Shown here in pieces: positions 24,872 to 34,069 of a stretch of 64,000 nucleotides of DNA; position 1 is the stretch's first letter; each line of letters begins with the position of its first letter. Where the stretch lies: positions 60,616-124,615 of the forward strand of contig JAKPCH010000018.1 in assembly GCA_029553375.1 (NCBI GenBank). The letters run 5' to 3'. Position numbers and translations under genes: made by a program. The notes below the pieces were generated by a model. The model had not been told where the DNA came from. It did not search any database and saw only the letters and a program-made list of their open reading frames with translations. This stretch comes from Deltaproteobacteria bacterium. Lineage in GTDB: Bacteria > Desulfobacterota > Syntrophia > Syntrophales > UBA8958.

Positions 24872-25537
24872 TTAATTTGGTTTTTTGAAAAGAAACAAAT
24901 TCCTGGGGCGGGGTGAGAAGGGGTGTTTCACCTCCAGGGGCGGTTGGGTAATAAGGCCAATCTTATCAATAACTTTCTCTGTTTCTGACCGCTCTTCGGG
25001 ACCGAGGACGCCCTTCATCGCCAGGAGCCAGCCGCCGGGACGGACGAAGACGGAGGCGAGGGTCAAAAAGGCGGGGAGGCGAAAGGCGGCCCGGGAGAGG
25101 GCCCCATCGTAGGTCCCTCGATGTTCCTCCCGTGCCGCCAGTTCTTCCCCCCGGACGCGATACACCGCCACGTCGGGCAGAGACAGGACCCTGACCGTTT
25201 CCCTCAGGAACGAGGCCTTTTTTCGGAACGGTTCGACGAGGGCAAAGCTCAAGTCCCGCCGCACGATCTTGAGGGGCACGGCGGGGAGGCCCTGGCCCGA
25301 GCCGAGATCCACGATCCGTTGCGGGCCTCCGGCCAGGAGGGCCAGGGGGGTGAGGGAGTCCACGAAGTGAACCATCACCACCTCCTCGGGTGACCGAGAG
25401 GAGATGAGGTTGATCTTTCTGTTCCAGAAGGTGATGAGCTCGAGATAACGCCCGAAGGCCCGGAGCTGTTCTTCGTCGAGGCCGATGCCTAAGGATGATG
25501 CGGCGCCGGCGAACCTCTCCCAAAGGCCCTCGCCCAT
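24872..25537 (-). CDS. rsmG: 16S rRNA (guanine527-N7)-methyltransferase RsmG
   Basis: FWNRKINLISSRSPEEVVMVHFVDSL, IVDLGSGQGLPAVPLKI; adjacent to parA. Confidence 0.95.
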   Translation of the reverse strand: MGEGLWERFAGAASSLGIGLDEEQLRAFGRYLELITFWNRKINLISSRSPEEVVMVHFVDSLTPLALLAGGPQRIVDLGSGQGLPAVPLKIVRRDLSFALVEPFRKKASFLRETVRVLSLPDVAVYRVRGEELAAREEHRGTYDGALSRAAFRLPAFLTLASVFVRPGGWLLAMKGVLGPEERSETEKVIDKIGLITQPPLEVKHPFSPRPRNLFLFKKPN

Positions 25538-26289
25538 CAGGGGTCGTCTTGGCGGCCGTTGATCATGATCTCCTCCACCCTCCGGAGGTCCTCCTCCGTG
25601 TCCACCTCCACGGAGTCATGGTCCGTCTCCACCACCTTGATCCGGTACCCGTGCTCGAGGGCCCGGAGCTGTTCGAGGGCCTCGAGTCGTTCGAGTCGTC
25701 CCGTGGGGAGGGACGCGAAGAGTCGAAGGAAGCTCCGCCGGTAGGCGTAGATGCCGTGGTGCTTGTAGTAGACGGCCTTCTGCCCCCCGTCCCTGACGAA
25801 GGGGATGGTCGACCGGGAAAAGTAAAGGGCGAAACCGTCCTGGGTGCAGACGGTCTTCACGGCGTTGGGATGGTGGATCTCTTCGGGGCGGACGATCCGG
25901 TAGATCAGGGTGGACATGGGTAGATCCGGATCCTCCAACAGGGGGGTCGTCACCTCCTCGATGTGACGGGGATGGAAGAGGGGCTGATCGCCCTGGATGT
26001 TGATGACGATCGTGTCGTTACTCAGACCGAGGATCTCCGCCGCCTCGTGTAGACGGTCCGTGCCGGAGCGGTGGCGGGAGGCCGTCATCACGGCCCGGCC
26101 GCCGAAGGCCGCCACGGCCTCCCTGATCCGGTCGTCGTCCGTGGCGACGGCCACGAGGTCCACGAGGGGGGAGGAACGAACCCTCTCGTAGACGTGTTGG
26201 ATCATGGGTTTACCCATCAGGGGCGCCAGGGGCTTCCCGGGGAAGCGGGAGGACTCGTAGCGGGAGGGTATGATGCCGACGACCTTCAT
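25537..26289 (-). CDS. kdsB: 3-deoxy-manno-octulosonate cytidylyltransferase (Kdo or 8-amino-Kdo)
   Basis: MKVVGIIPSRYESSRFPGKPLAPLMGKPMIQHVYERV, INIQGDQPL, KHHGIYAYRRSFL. Confidence 0.96.
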   Translation of the reverse strand: MKVVGIIPSRYESSRFPGKPLAPLMGKPMIQHVYERVRSSPLVDLVAVATDDDRIREAVAAFGGRAVMTASRHRSGTDRLHEAAEILGLSNDTIVINIQGDQPLFHPRHIEEVTTPLLEDPDLPMSTLIYRIVRPEEIHHPNAVKTVCTQDGFALYFSRSTIPFVRDGGQKAVYYKHHGIYAYRRSFLRLFASLPTGRLERLEALEQLRALEHGYRIKVVETDHDSVEVDTEEDLRRVEEIMINGRQDDP

Positions 26290-26299
26290 GACAGGCCCT

Positions 26300-27271
26300 C
26301 TACAGGTAGGGATCGTCTTTCAGGAGGTGGTTCTTGATGTAATCGGCGACGCCTTCCTCCAGGGTGCGGAAGGTGACGGGGCAACCCGCCTCCTTGAGCT
26401 TGTCCATCTTTGCCTCGGTGAAGTATTGATACTGGGCCTCGAGGCCGGGCGGCATGTCGATGTACTCGATGACGGGAGGGAGTCCCATGGCCGCGAAGGT
26501 GGCCGCCATGAGGTCGTTCCAGGACCGGGCGCGCCCCGTACCCAGGTTGAAGATGCCGTTGACGGTAGGGTTTTCCAGGAGCCAGAACATGACCTCGACA
26601 CAGTCCTTCACGTACACGAAATCGCGCATCTGTCCCCCGTCGGGATAGGCGGGCCGATAAGACTTGAAGAGGCCGACCTTGCCCGTCTCCCTGATCTGAC
26701 CGAAGGCCTTGTGGACGACGCTGCGCATCTCCCCCTTGTGGTACTCGTTGGGACCGAAGACGTTGAAGAATTTCAGTCCCGCCACGTTCCGCTCCCACCC
26801 CCTCTTCAGGAGCCACAGGTCGAAGACCTGCTTGGAATAACCGTACATATTGATCGGTTTCAAGGTCTTGGTGACCTCGTCGTCGTCGCTGAATCCTTGC
26901 TCGCCCTTTCCGTAGGTGGCGGCGGAGCTGGCGTAGATGAAGCGGATGCCGTTGCGGACGGCCCAGTCGCAGAGCCGGCAGGAGTAGAGGTAATTGTTCA
27001 TCCACAGGTAATCGGCGTCGCGTTCCGTCGTGGAGGAACAGGCCCCCATGTGGATCAGGGCCCGGCAGGTGAAGTGGACCTGGTCGGCGTAGATCATCTT
27101 CAGAAAGTCGTCCTTGTGGATGTACTCTATGAAGCGCCGGTTGACGAGATTTTTCCACTTCTGCGAGGTGCCGAGGCGATCGACGACGACGATATCCTCC
27201 ACCCCCGCCTCGTTGAGTCTCCAGACGAAGGCGCTGCCGATGAAGCCGGCACCGCCGGTGACCACGATCAT
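26300..27271 (-). CDS. hldD: ADP-L-glycero-D-manno-heptose 6-epimerase
   Basis: MIVVTGGAGFIGSAFVWRLNEAGVEDIVVVD, HMGACSSTTERDADYLWMNNY, RDFVYVKDCVEVMFWL, PPGLEAQYQYFTEAKMDKL. Confidence 0.96.
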   Translation of the reverse strand: MIVVTGGAGFIGSAFVWRLNEAGVEDIVVVDRLGTSQKWKNLVNRRFIEYIHKDDFLKMIYADQVHFTCRALIHMGACSSTTERDADYLWMNNYLYSCRLCDWAVRNGIRFIYASSAATYGKGEQGFSDDDEVTKTLKPINMYGYSKQVFDLWLLKRGWERNVAGLKFFNVFGPNEYHKGEMRSVVHKAFGQIRETGKVGLFKSYRPAYPDGGQMRDFVYVKDCVEVMFWLLENPTVNGIFNLGTGRARSWNDLMAATFAAMGLPPVIEYIDMPPGLEAQYQYFTEAKMDKLKEAGCPVTFRTLEEGVADYIKNHLLKDDPYL

Positions 27272-27302
27272 CTTGGGCCGCCCTCCTTGATCTGGGATGT
27301 TT

Positions 27303-28505
27303 TCATATCTCCTTCCTCGCCCGGGCGACGGCCGAGGCAATACGGTCGAGCCTTTCCTGGTCCATCTTCACGGGGATCGCCATGAAGAGGGTACGACCCA
27401 GGAGGTCCTCCGCCTTCGGGATGTGACGGATACTGTAGTCCACCTTCCCCCGGTAGGAAGGGTCGGTGAAGGGGTATTTCTTGGAATTCGCCGTGGCCCA
27501 CGAGATCAGGTGGTGCCAGTTGGGGACGTAGTGCCAGTTGTTCTTCTTGAAATTGACCGTATCGACCCCTTCTTTGGCCAGGGCGTCCTGGAAACGGGCC
27601 GCCGTCACCTCGTCGGGGAAATTGAAGGCCAAAAAGGTCGCCGTGTCGCCGTCGGGGTCGGGGATGGCCCTGAACCCGATGCCGGGTACCTCGGAGAGGA
27701 CGGCCTTGACGGCGGCCTTGTTGCGTCGCTGGGCGGCGATGATATCGTCCAGCTTCCTGAGCTGGGCCAGGCCCAGGGCCCCCTGGAGTTCGTTCATCCG
27801 GAAGTTGAAGCCCAAGATGGGGTGCCTCTCCTGGGCGCGGCTGACCCGGGGGTCGTGGTCATGGCCGTGATCGTGGTACCAGTCCGCCCGCTCGTACAGG
27901 TCCTTGCGGTCCGTCACCACCATACCGCCCTCGCCGGTGGTCATGGTCTTGTAGTAGTCGAAGCTGAAGATGCCCATGTCGCCGAAGGTCCCGAGTTTCT
28001 TCCCCCGGAAGCTCCCGCCCGCCGCCTGGGCGTTGTCCTCGAGGACGAGGAGAAAGGACCGGCGGGCCGCCTCCACGATACGGTCGATATTGGCCGGGGC
28101 GCCGCACATGTGAACGGGTATCACCGCCTTGGTATAGGGGGTCATCTTGCGGATGATGTCGTCGGGGTCGAGGCAGAGGCTCTCGTCTATATCCGCCATC
28201 ACGGGTACGGCGCCGACCTCCAGGACGGCCTCGTAGGTGGCGATGAAGGTGAAGGCGGGACAGATGACCTCGTCGCCCGGCCCCACGTCGAGGGCCGTCA
28301 GGGCGACCTTGAGGGCCGCCGAGCCCGAGGTCACGCCCAGGGCGTAGGAAGTGCCGCAGTAACGGGCAAAGGCCTCCTCGAAGAGGCGGACCTTGAACAC
28401 GCCCCGCCGTTCCTTATCGAAACCGTAGCGCATCAGGACGCCCGTCTCCATGACGTCCATCACCTCTTTAAGCTCTTCTTGACCGATCACTTCCATACCG
28501 GGCAT
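27303..28505 (-). CDS. kdnA: DegT/DnrJ/EryC1 family PLP aminotransferase, probable 8-amino-3,8-dideoxy-manno-octulosonate transaminase (KdnA)
   Basis: MPGMEVIGQEELKEVMDVMETGVLMRYGFDKERRGVFKVRLFEEAFARY, FDYYKTMTTGEGGMVVT (PLP Lys), DHGHDHDPRVSRAQERHPILGFNFRMNELQGALGLAQL, NNWHYVPNWHHL. Recalled KdnA features; next to kdsB and an Fe-ADH. Confidence 0.75.
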   Translation of the reverse strand: MPGMEVIGQEELKEVMDVMETGVLMRYGFDKERRGVFKVRLFEEAFARYCGTSYALGVTSGSAALKVALTALDVGPGDEVICPAFTFIATYEAVLEVGAVPVMADIDESLCLDPDDIIRKMTPYTKAVIPVHMCGAPANIDRIVEAARRSFLLVLEDNAQAAGGSFRGKKLGTFGDMGIFSFDYYKTMTTGEGGMVVTDRKDLYERADWYHDHGHDHDPRVSRAQERHPILGFNFRMNELQGALGLAQLRKLDDIIAAQRRNKAAVKAVLSEVPGIGFRAIPDPDGDTATFLAFNFPDEVTAARFQDALAKEGVDTVNFKKNNWHYVPNWHHLISWATANSKKYPFTDPSYRGKVDYSIRHIPKAEDLLGRTLFMAIPVKMDQERLDRIASAVARARKEI

Positions 28506-28537
28506 ATTGAGATCCTCCCGATTTTATTGTTTTTGTT

Positions 28538-29695
28538 TCACCATGCGGCCCGATAGATCTCGAGGGCCGCCTCACGATCAATCTTCCGGGGATTGTTCTC
28601 CAGGGGCCTGGTGACCGTCAGGGCCTGTTCGGCCAGGTCGGCGAAGTCCTCCTCGGGGATATCGAGGTCCTCCAGGGACATGGCGACGCCGCAGTCCTCG
28701 ATGAGGGCCTCCACGGCCTCCACGGCCCGTCCCGCCGCCTCGCGGACGGACAGGCCTTCCGTTTCCTCCCCGAGGGCCTCGGCGAGGTCCGCGAATTTAT
28801 CCAGGCACCCGGGGAGGTTGAAATTCATCACGGCGGGCAGCAGGACGGTGTTCGCCAAGCCGTGGGGGATCCCGTAGCGGCCCCCCAGGGGGTAGGAGAG
28901 GGAATGGACGGCCGTCACCCCGGCGTTGGCGAGTCCCAGGCCGGCATAGAGGCTGGCCAGAAGCATGTTCGACCGGGCCTCGGCGTTGCGGCCGTCGTGA
29001 ACGGCGACGCGGATATAGCCGCCGATGAGGGCCACCGCCTCGAGGGAAAAGAGCTCGCTCATGGGAGAGGAATTGCGGGAGGTGTAAGACTCGATGGCAT
29101 GGCACAGGGCGTCGATGCCCGTCGTAGCCGTGGGAAAGGGGGGCAGGGTGAGGGTCAGTTCCGGGTCCAAGAGGGCCACCGTGGGATAGAGGAAGGGGCT
29201 GTTCATCCCCTCCTTCTTGTTCAGGTCCTTCCTGACGAAGACGGCCGTGAAGGTGACCTCGCTACCCGTCCCGGCGGTCGTGGGTACCATGACGGTCTTG
29301 AGCCCCGGTCCCGGCACCTTGTTGAGACCGAGGAACTCCGCCGCCTTTGCCCGGTGGGCCGCCACGACGGCGATGGCCTTGGCCGTGTCCATGGCGCTCC
29401 CCCCCCCGATACCGACGACGGCGTCGCATTTTCCTCTCAGGGCCGCCTTGGCCCCCTCGTCGGCCGTCTCGAGGGGCGGTTCCGGTTCCACGCCGTCGAA
29501 AAAGATCGTCTTGAGGCCCCGGCGTGCAAGGATGTCGGCGATCCGCTCTTTCAGCCCCTGGGCCGCCAGGGCGCCGTCCATGACCACGAGGGGGCGGCGG
29601 CAGGACAGCTCGGCGAGGCAATCCCCGAGGCCCTCGCAGATCCCCCAGCCGAAGAGGATCTTGCCGGCGCCGGTAAAGGTGAAATTCTTGATCAT
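28538..29695 (-). CDS. kdnB: Iron-containing alcohol dehydrogenase, probable Kdo 8-oxidase (KdnB)
   Basis: VVGIGGGSAMDTAKAIAVV, VPTTAGTGSEVTFTAVF, GIDALCHAIESYTS, HSLSYPLGGRYGIPHGLANTVLLP (Fe-ADH family). KdnB assignment rests on the kdnA/kdsB neighbourhood. Confidence 0.68.
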   Translation of the reverse strand: MIKNFTFTGAGKILFGWGICEGLGDCLAELSCRRPLVVMDGALAAQGLKERIADILARRGLKTIFFDGVEPEPPLETADEGAKAALRGKCDAVVGIGGGSAMDTAKAIAVVAAHRAKAAEFLGLNKVPGPGLKTVMVPTTAGTGSEVTFTAVFVRKDLNKKEGMNSPFLYPTVALLDPELTLTLPPFPTATTGIDALCHAIESYTSRNSSPMSELFSLEAVALIGGYIRVAVHDGRNAEARSNMLLASLYAGLGLANAGVTAVHSLSYPLGGRYGIPHGLANTVLLPAVMNFNLPGCLDKFADLAEALGEETEGLSVREAAGRAVEAVEALIEDCGVAMSLEDLDIPEEDFADLAEQALTVTRPLENNPRKIDREAALEIYRAAW

Positions 29696-29778
29696 TGCGG
29701 TCTCCTCTCAGAGATTTCGCGGCATCATACATGATGAGCCCCAAACGTAAAAGGGGAAAATGCCTTATCCGCCGACGG

Positions 29779-30723
29779 CTATACGAAAGCGGCCCTCACG
29801 AAGACGCCGGCGATGAAGAAGAGGACGGTGGTGACCCACATCAGGGCGTTGGCCCGGCGGATGTCGTCGATCTCGAGGGGCCTGGTGTCGTCGCCGATGA
29901 ACGGTCTCAGAGAGGTTTTGCCCCCATAGGTGTTAAGGCCGCCCAACCGTACACCCAAGGCGCCCGCCACCGCCCCTTCGGGAAAACCGGCATTGGGACT
30001 CGGATGCCTTTTGCCGTCTCTCCTCATGACCTTGAAGGCCCCCGCGGCATCGAGGCGGACGAGGGCGGCGGCGAGGACGATAAAGACCCCCGTGAGCCGG
30101 GCGGGGATGTAGTTGAAGACATCGTCCAAGCGGGCCGCCGCCCAGCCGAAACGGCCGTAGCGTTCATCGCGGTGACCGAAGAGGGAGTCCATGGTGTTGA
30201 CGGCCTTGTAGAGGACCGCGCCGAGGGGACCGCCGATGAGGGCCCAGAAGAGGGGTGCCGTGACACCGTCGCTGGTGTTCTCCGCCGTGCTCTCCACGGC
30301 GGCCCGAACGACCTCGGTGGTGTCCATGTTCCCGGTGTCCCGTCCCACCATGAAACCGACGCGACGCCGCGCCTCCTCCAGGTCGCCCGCCGCCAGACTG
30401 TCGTGGACGTCCAGGGCATGGCGGGAGAGATCCCGGGCGGCGATGGTCGTGTAGAGAAGGAAGATGGAGAGAGCGTCGGCGAGGACGGGGGAGGCGAGGG
30501 CCGCCAGGTGGAGGGCCATGGTCACGACGGCCCCCGTCAGGGTCAGGACGGTGATCACGACCAGGGCCCCGGCGAAGTACTCGTTTCTGTATATGTTTCT
30601 GAAAGGCCCCTCCAAGGCGGCGGCCAGGCCGCCGATGATCTTCACGGGATGGGGGAAGCGGCGCGGGTCGCCGAGGACGAGATCGAGGACGAAGGCGATG
30701 AGGAGCTGGTACTCCAGATTCAT
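29779..30723 (-). CDS. cbiB: Adenosylcobinamide-phosphate synthase
   Basis: FVLDLVLGDPRRFPHPVKIIG, STAENTSDGVTAPLFWALIGGPLGAVLYKAVNTMDSL. Confidence 0.95.
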   Translation of the reverse strand: MNLEYQLLIAFVLDLVLGDPRRFPHPVKIIGGLAAALEGPFRNIYRNEYFAGALVVITVLTLTGAVVTMALHLAALASPVLADALSIFLLYTTIAARDLSRHALDVHDSLAAGDLEEARRRVGFMVGRDTGNMDTTEVVRAAVESTAENTSDGVTAPLFWALIGGPLGAVLYKAVNTMDSLFGHRDERYGRFGWAAARLDDVFNYIPARLTGVFIVLAAALVRLDAAGAFKVMRRDGKRHPSPNAGFPEGAVAGALGVRLGGLNTYGGKTSLRPFIGDDTRPLEIDDIRRANALMWVTTVLFFIAGVFVRAAFV

Positions 30724-30732
30724 CAGCCTACC

Positions 30733-31488
30733 TCAAGGCCGGGCAAGATAAGGCAACATGGCGGCGGCGGCGACGAGAAAGGCCGTCTCCGCCAGCTCCG
30801 AGGCGGCCCCCAGTGTATCCCCCGTGAAGCCGCCCAGGCGGCGCCGGACCATGACGTTTACCCCGGCGGAGACGAGGAGGGCGCAAGCGGCCACGGCCAT
30901 CCCCGGCCCCCCACCGGCCAGGAGACATGCCCCCCCCAGGACGAGAAAGGAGAGGACGGCGACCCACAGGGTTCGACGTCTTGTGAATTCCGTGGCCAGA
31001 CCGCCCTCGGGACGGGCGTAGGGGAGGGTGTTGAGCATGAGGATCATGGCGCCGCGCCCCGCCGGGGGGGCCAGGATCAGGGCGAGGCCGCGCCAGGGAC
31101 CCGTGAGGGACAGGAGGGAGGAGATCTTCAGAAGGAGGACGAAGATCAAGGCCAGCACCCCCATGACCCCCGTGCGGCTGTCTCTCATGATCTCGAGGAT
31201 CCGGTCCCGGTCGCGGACGCTGAACAGACCGTCCGCCGTATCCGCCAATCCGTCCAGGTGGAGGCCCCCCGTGAGGATCGCCAGGGTCATGATCGTCAGG
31301 ACCGCCGCCATGGGGGTGGGGAAGACGGTCGTGTAGAGGAGGTCGGCGAAGAATGTCAGGCCCCCGATGATGAGACCAACGATGGGAAAGAAGGGCAGGC
31401 TGTCCTTGATCGCTGGGGGGGGCGTTTTGAGGGCGCGCGGCAGGGGGATGGCGGTGAGGAACTGGAGGGCGGCCAGGAAGGCCTTCAT
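30733..31488 (-). CDS. cobS: Adenosylcobinamide-GDP ribazoletransferase (cobalamin synthase)
   Basis: ALQFLTAIPLPRA, GGLHLDGLADTADGLFSVRDRDRILEIMRDSRTGVMG. Confidence 0.95.
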   Translation of the reverse strand: MKAFLAALQFLTAIPLPRALKTPPPAIKDSLPFFPIVGLIIGGLTFFADLLYTTVFPTPMAAVLTIMTLAILTGGLHLDGLADTADGLFSVRDRDRILEIMRDSRTGVMGVLALIFVLLLKISSLLSLTGPWRGLALILAPPAGRGAMILMLNTLPYARPEGGLATEFTRRRTLWVAVLSFLVLGGACLLAGGGPGMAVAACALLVSAGVNVMVRRRLGGFTGDTLGAASELAETAFLVAAAAMLPYLARP

Positions 31489-32549
31489 GGTTTGGCTTGG
31501 GATACGTTGGCCTCTTCGAAGGTGGCCACCTCCGAGAGGATGGCGACGGCGGCGTCCACGAGGGGCATGGCCAGGGCGGCCCCCGTCCCTTCCCCCAGGC
31601 GCAGGTCCAGATCGAGGAGGGGCTTAAGTCCCAGGGCATTGAGGGCGATGCGGTGCCCCTTTTCCATGCTCCGGTGCGAGGCGATCATGTAGTCCCGGCT
31701 CCGGGGGGCGAGCGCGGCGGCAATCAGGGCGCCCGCCGTGGAGATGAAGCCGTCGACGAGCACGGGTTTCCTGAGGGAGGCGGCACCCAGGATCAAGCCG
31801 GCGATACCCCCGATCTCGAACCCCCCCACGCCGGAAAGGACACCTATGGGATCGTCCGGCGCAGGGGCGTTCACCGCCAGGGCCTTTTCGATCATCTTGA
31901 TTTTATGGAGGAGCCGGTCGTCCGAGACGCCCGTTCCCCGGCCCGTGACGTCGGCGACTTCCGCCCGGGCATACAGGGCGACGATGGCGCTGCTGGGGGC
32001 CGTATTGCCGATACCCATCTCGCCCGTGGCGAAGACGTCCGTGGTCTGAGCCAGGTCGCGGGCGATCCTGATCCCCGTCTCAATGCTTTTTACCGCCTCT
32101 TCCCGGGTCATGGCGGGGCCCTCCGTCATATCCCGCGTCCCGGGGGCGACCTTGCCGTCCCTGATCTTCCCCGTCCGGACGAGGGCCCCCAGGTCCCCCG
32201 CGACGCCCATGTCCACCACCACGACCCTTGCCCCCGCCAAGCGGGCCAGGACGTTGATACCGGCGCCTCCCCGGACGAAGTTGTGGACCATCTGCATGGT
32301 GACATCCCGGGGGTAAAGACTCACCCCCCGGGCGGCGATACCGTGATCGGCCGCCATGACCGCCACCGTCTTCCGGGTGGCGGGAGGGGGCGTCCGGCCC
32401 GTCATGCCCGCCAGGTCCTCCGCGAGGTCCATGAGGCGCCCGAGGGCCCAATAGGGCATCGTCAACCTCTCCAGGCGGTCCCGGGCCCGCCGACGTGCCC
32501 CTTCGTCGCAGGTGGGGATCGTGTTTATCGTCTCTGTAAGCAGTTTCAC
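31485..32549 (-). CDS. cobT: Nicotinate-nucleotide:dimethylbenzimidazole phosphoribosyltransferase
   Basis: VMAADHGIAARGVSLYPRDVTMQMVHNFVRGGAGINVLAR, FATGEMGIGNTAPSSAI. GTG start at 32549 preferred (VKLLTETINTI). Confidence 0.94.
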   Translation of the reverse strand: MKLLTETINTIPTCDEGARRRARDRLERLTMPYWALGRLMDLAEDLAGMTGRTPPPATRKTVAVMAADHGIAARGVSLYPRDVTMQMVHNFVRGGAGINVLARLAGARVVVVDMGVAGDLGALVRTGKIRDGKVAPGTRDMTEGPAMTREEAVKSIETGIRIARDLAQTTDVFATGEMGIGNTAPSSAIVALYARAEVADVTGRGTGVSDDRLLHKIKMIEKALAVNAPAPDDPIGVLSGVGGFEIGGIAGLILGAASLRKPVLVDGFISTAGALIAAALAPRSRDYMIASHRSMEKGHRIALNALGLKPLLDLDLRLGEGTGAALAMPLVDAAVAILSEVATFEEANVSQAKP

Positions 32550-32652
32550 GGGACAGCCTTCACCTGCGGGCGTTTCTGCCTCATAAGGCACACCCTGTCA
32601 AGGGGGGATTTACGGGCGAAACCTCGACAGGACGACGCGAAAAAATGGGATT

Positions 32653-33156
32653 TCAAGAAAAGAGATCCTCCAGCTCCGTGATGATCCTTTCCGGAGGCGT
32701 CCGGCGCAGTTTTTCGAGGATGCGGACGTATTTTACCCCGTCGAAGGAAGCTCCCTCCGCGAGGCCCTGGAGGATAACGTGGACCAGAACGGTCATGATC
32801 AGGTGCAGGGCCTCATGGCGGGTATGACCGATTCTTTCCAGATACTCGCACAATAGGGCCGCCTCGATGGGATTTTCGCCGGCCACCTGCTCCTCCACCA
32901 TCTGGTGGATGGCGACGTGGAGGAAGGGATTGACCTTTTCCGTCGTCCCTATGCCTTCGCCTTCCAGGTAACTTTCATCTTCGAAATAACTCGCGAATTC
33001 CTGGTGGTCCATCAGGATGCCGTAGAGGATCTCCGCCTCCCTCTCCACGGGGGCCGGTTCCCCCGTCTTGACCTTTTGCCAGATGGTGTTGATCATCCGG
33101 CGCTGCCGCTGCCTTTCGAGTTTGAAAAGGGTTGATTGCCAGTCGTTATCCTTCAT
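32653..33156 (-). CDS. DUF1841 family protein
   Basis: NPFLHVAIHQMVEEQVAGENP...EYLERIGHTRHEALHLIMTVLVHVI resembles DUF1841 proteins. Confidence 0.75.
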   Translation of the reverse strand: MKDNDWQSTLFKLERQRQRRMINTIWQKVKTGEPAPVEREAEILYGILMDHQEFASYFEDESYLEGEGIGTTEKVNPFLHVAIHQMVEEQVAGENPIEAALLCEYLERIGHTRHEALHLIMTVLVHVILQGLAEGASFDGVKYVRILEKLRRTPPERIITELEDLFS

Positions 33157-33277
33157 TTTTTCCTCCTTTTATCCCCGTGGTGTGGTGGCGATCGCCCTGG
33201 CCCTTGACAGGGGTCCAAAAACGTCTAAGAGGAAGGCAGTCGTTGGGGAGTTGAAGTCTGTTGCGGGGTGTGTGGTC

Positions 33278-34069
33278 ATGCCTCTCCCGGTGGTGCAAAT
33301 CTACGAGGTCCAAGATCCCCTCCAGGCGGAGGCCCTGGCGGCCATGGGGGTGGATCGCATCGGCAGCGTCATCCTCCATCGCCGCCGGTGGCGGCTTACG
33401 GGAATCGAGGAAACCATCCGGATATGCCGCCGGAGAGGTGCCTCGGCGAGCCTGATCCCCCTCTTCCGCGATCGGGAAGGCGTCCTGGCCGTCCTCGACC
33501 ATTACCGCCCCCATATCGTCCATTTCTGCGAGGCCCTCTCCCCCTTCCCCGACGGCCGTGATGAGGCCCTGCGTCTCTGTGATGACCTTCTGGAACTCCA
33601 AATGGCCGTCCGGACCTTTTTCCCTGATATCCGCATCTGCCGCTCCCTCTCCCTCCCCCGGCCGGGGTCGGGAAGGGAGGAGGAGGTCTTAGGGCAGATC
33701 CTCGAGTATCTGCGTCTCTTCGCCCCTTTGAGCGACGAGTTTCTCCTCGACACCTATCTGGGCGGATTTACGGACGGGGATAGTCAACCCGTGACCGGTT
33801 TCGTAGGGATCACGGGTGAGACCCTCGATTGGGAGATCGCCGCCCGCCTCGTCGCTGCCAGTCCCCGCCCCGTTATCCTGGCCGGCGGTCTCTCGGCGGA
33901 CAACGTCTTCGCGGCGGTGATGAAGGTGCGTCCTTACGGCGTGGACAGTTGCACGAGAACCAACGCCGTCGATGAGGGGGGCACGCCCATCCGTTTCCGT
34001 AAGGACCTGGAAAAGGTGAGGCGTTTTCTCGCCGCCGCCCGCCGGGCCGGTGAGGCCCTGGGCCTATGA
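33278..34069 (+). CDS. TrpF/phosphoribosylanthranilate isomerase-like TIM-barrel protein
   Basis: VVQIYEVQDPLQAEALAAMGVDRIGSVI, DEFLLDTYLGGF, RPVILAGGLSADNVFAAVMKVRPYGVDSCTRTNA: N'-PRAI-like layout, but the catalytic KICG-type Cys is absent. Confidence 0.65.
   Translation: MPLPVVQIYEVQDPLQAEALAAMGVDRIGSVILHRRRWRLTGIEETIRICRRRGASASLIPLFRDREGVLAVLDHYRPHIVHFCEALSPFPDGRDEALRLCDDLLELQMAVRTFFPDIRICRSLSLPRPGSGREEEVLGQILEYLRLFAPLSDEFLLDTYLGGFTDGDSQPVTGFVGITGETLDWEIAARLVAASPRPVILAGGLSADNVFAAVMKVRPYGVDSCTRTNAVDEGGTPIRFRKDLEKVRRFLAAARRAGEALGL

Noticed and set aside
24921-24936. parS-like half site TGTTTCAC near rsmG
   Set aside because: Only the left half of TGTTTCACGTGAAACA is present (TGTTTCACCTCCAGGG) and it is inside the rsmG coding region.
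29695-31692. 665-aa plus-strand ORF opposite cbiB/cobS
   Set aside because: Antisense artefact; real genes on the minus strand have clear cobalamin motifs.
32550-32652. Possible cobalamin riboswitch upstream of cobT
   Set aside because: Region is about 100 bp and lacks a recognisable B12-box or the expected multi-stem architecture.
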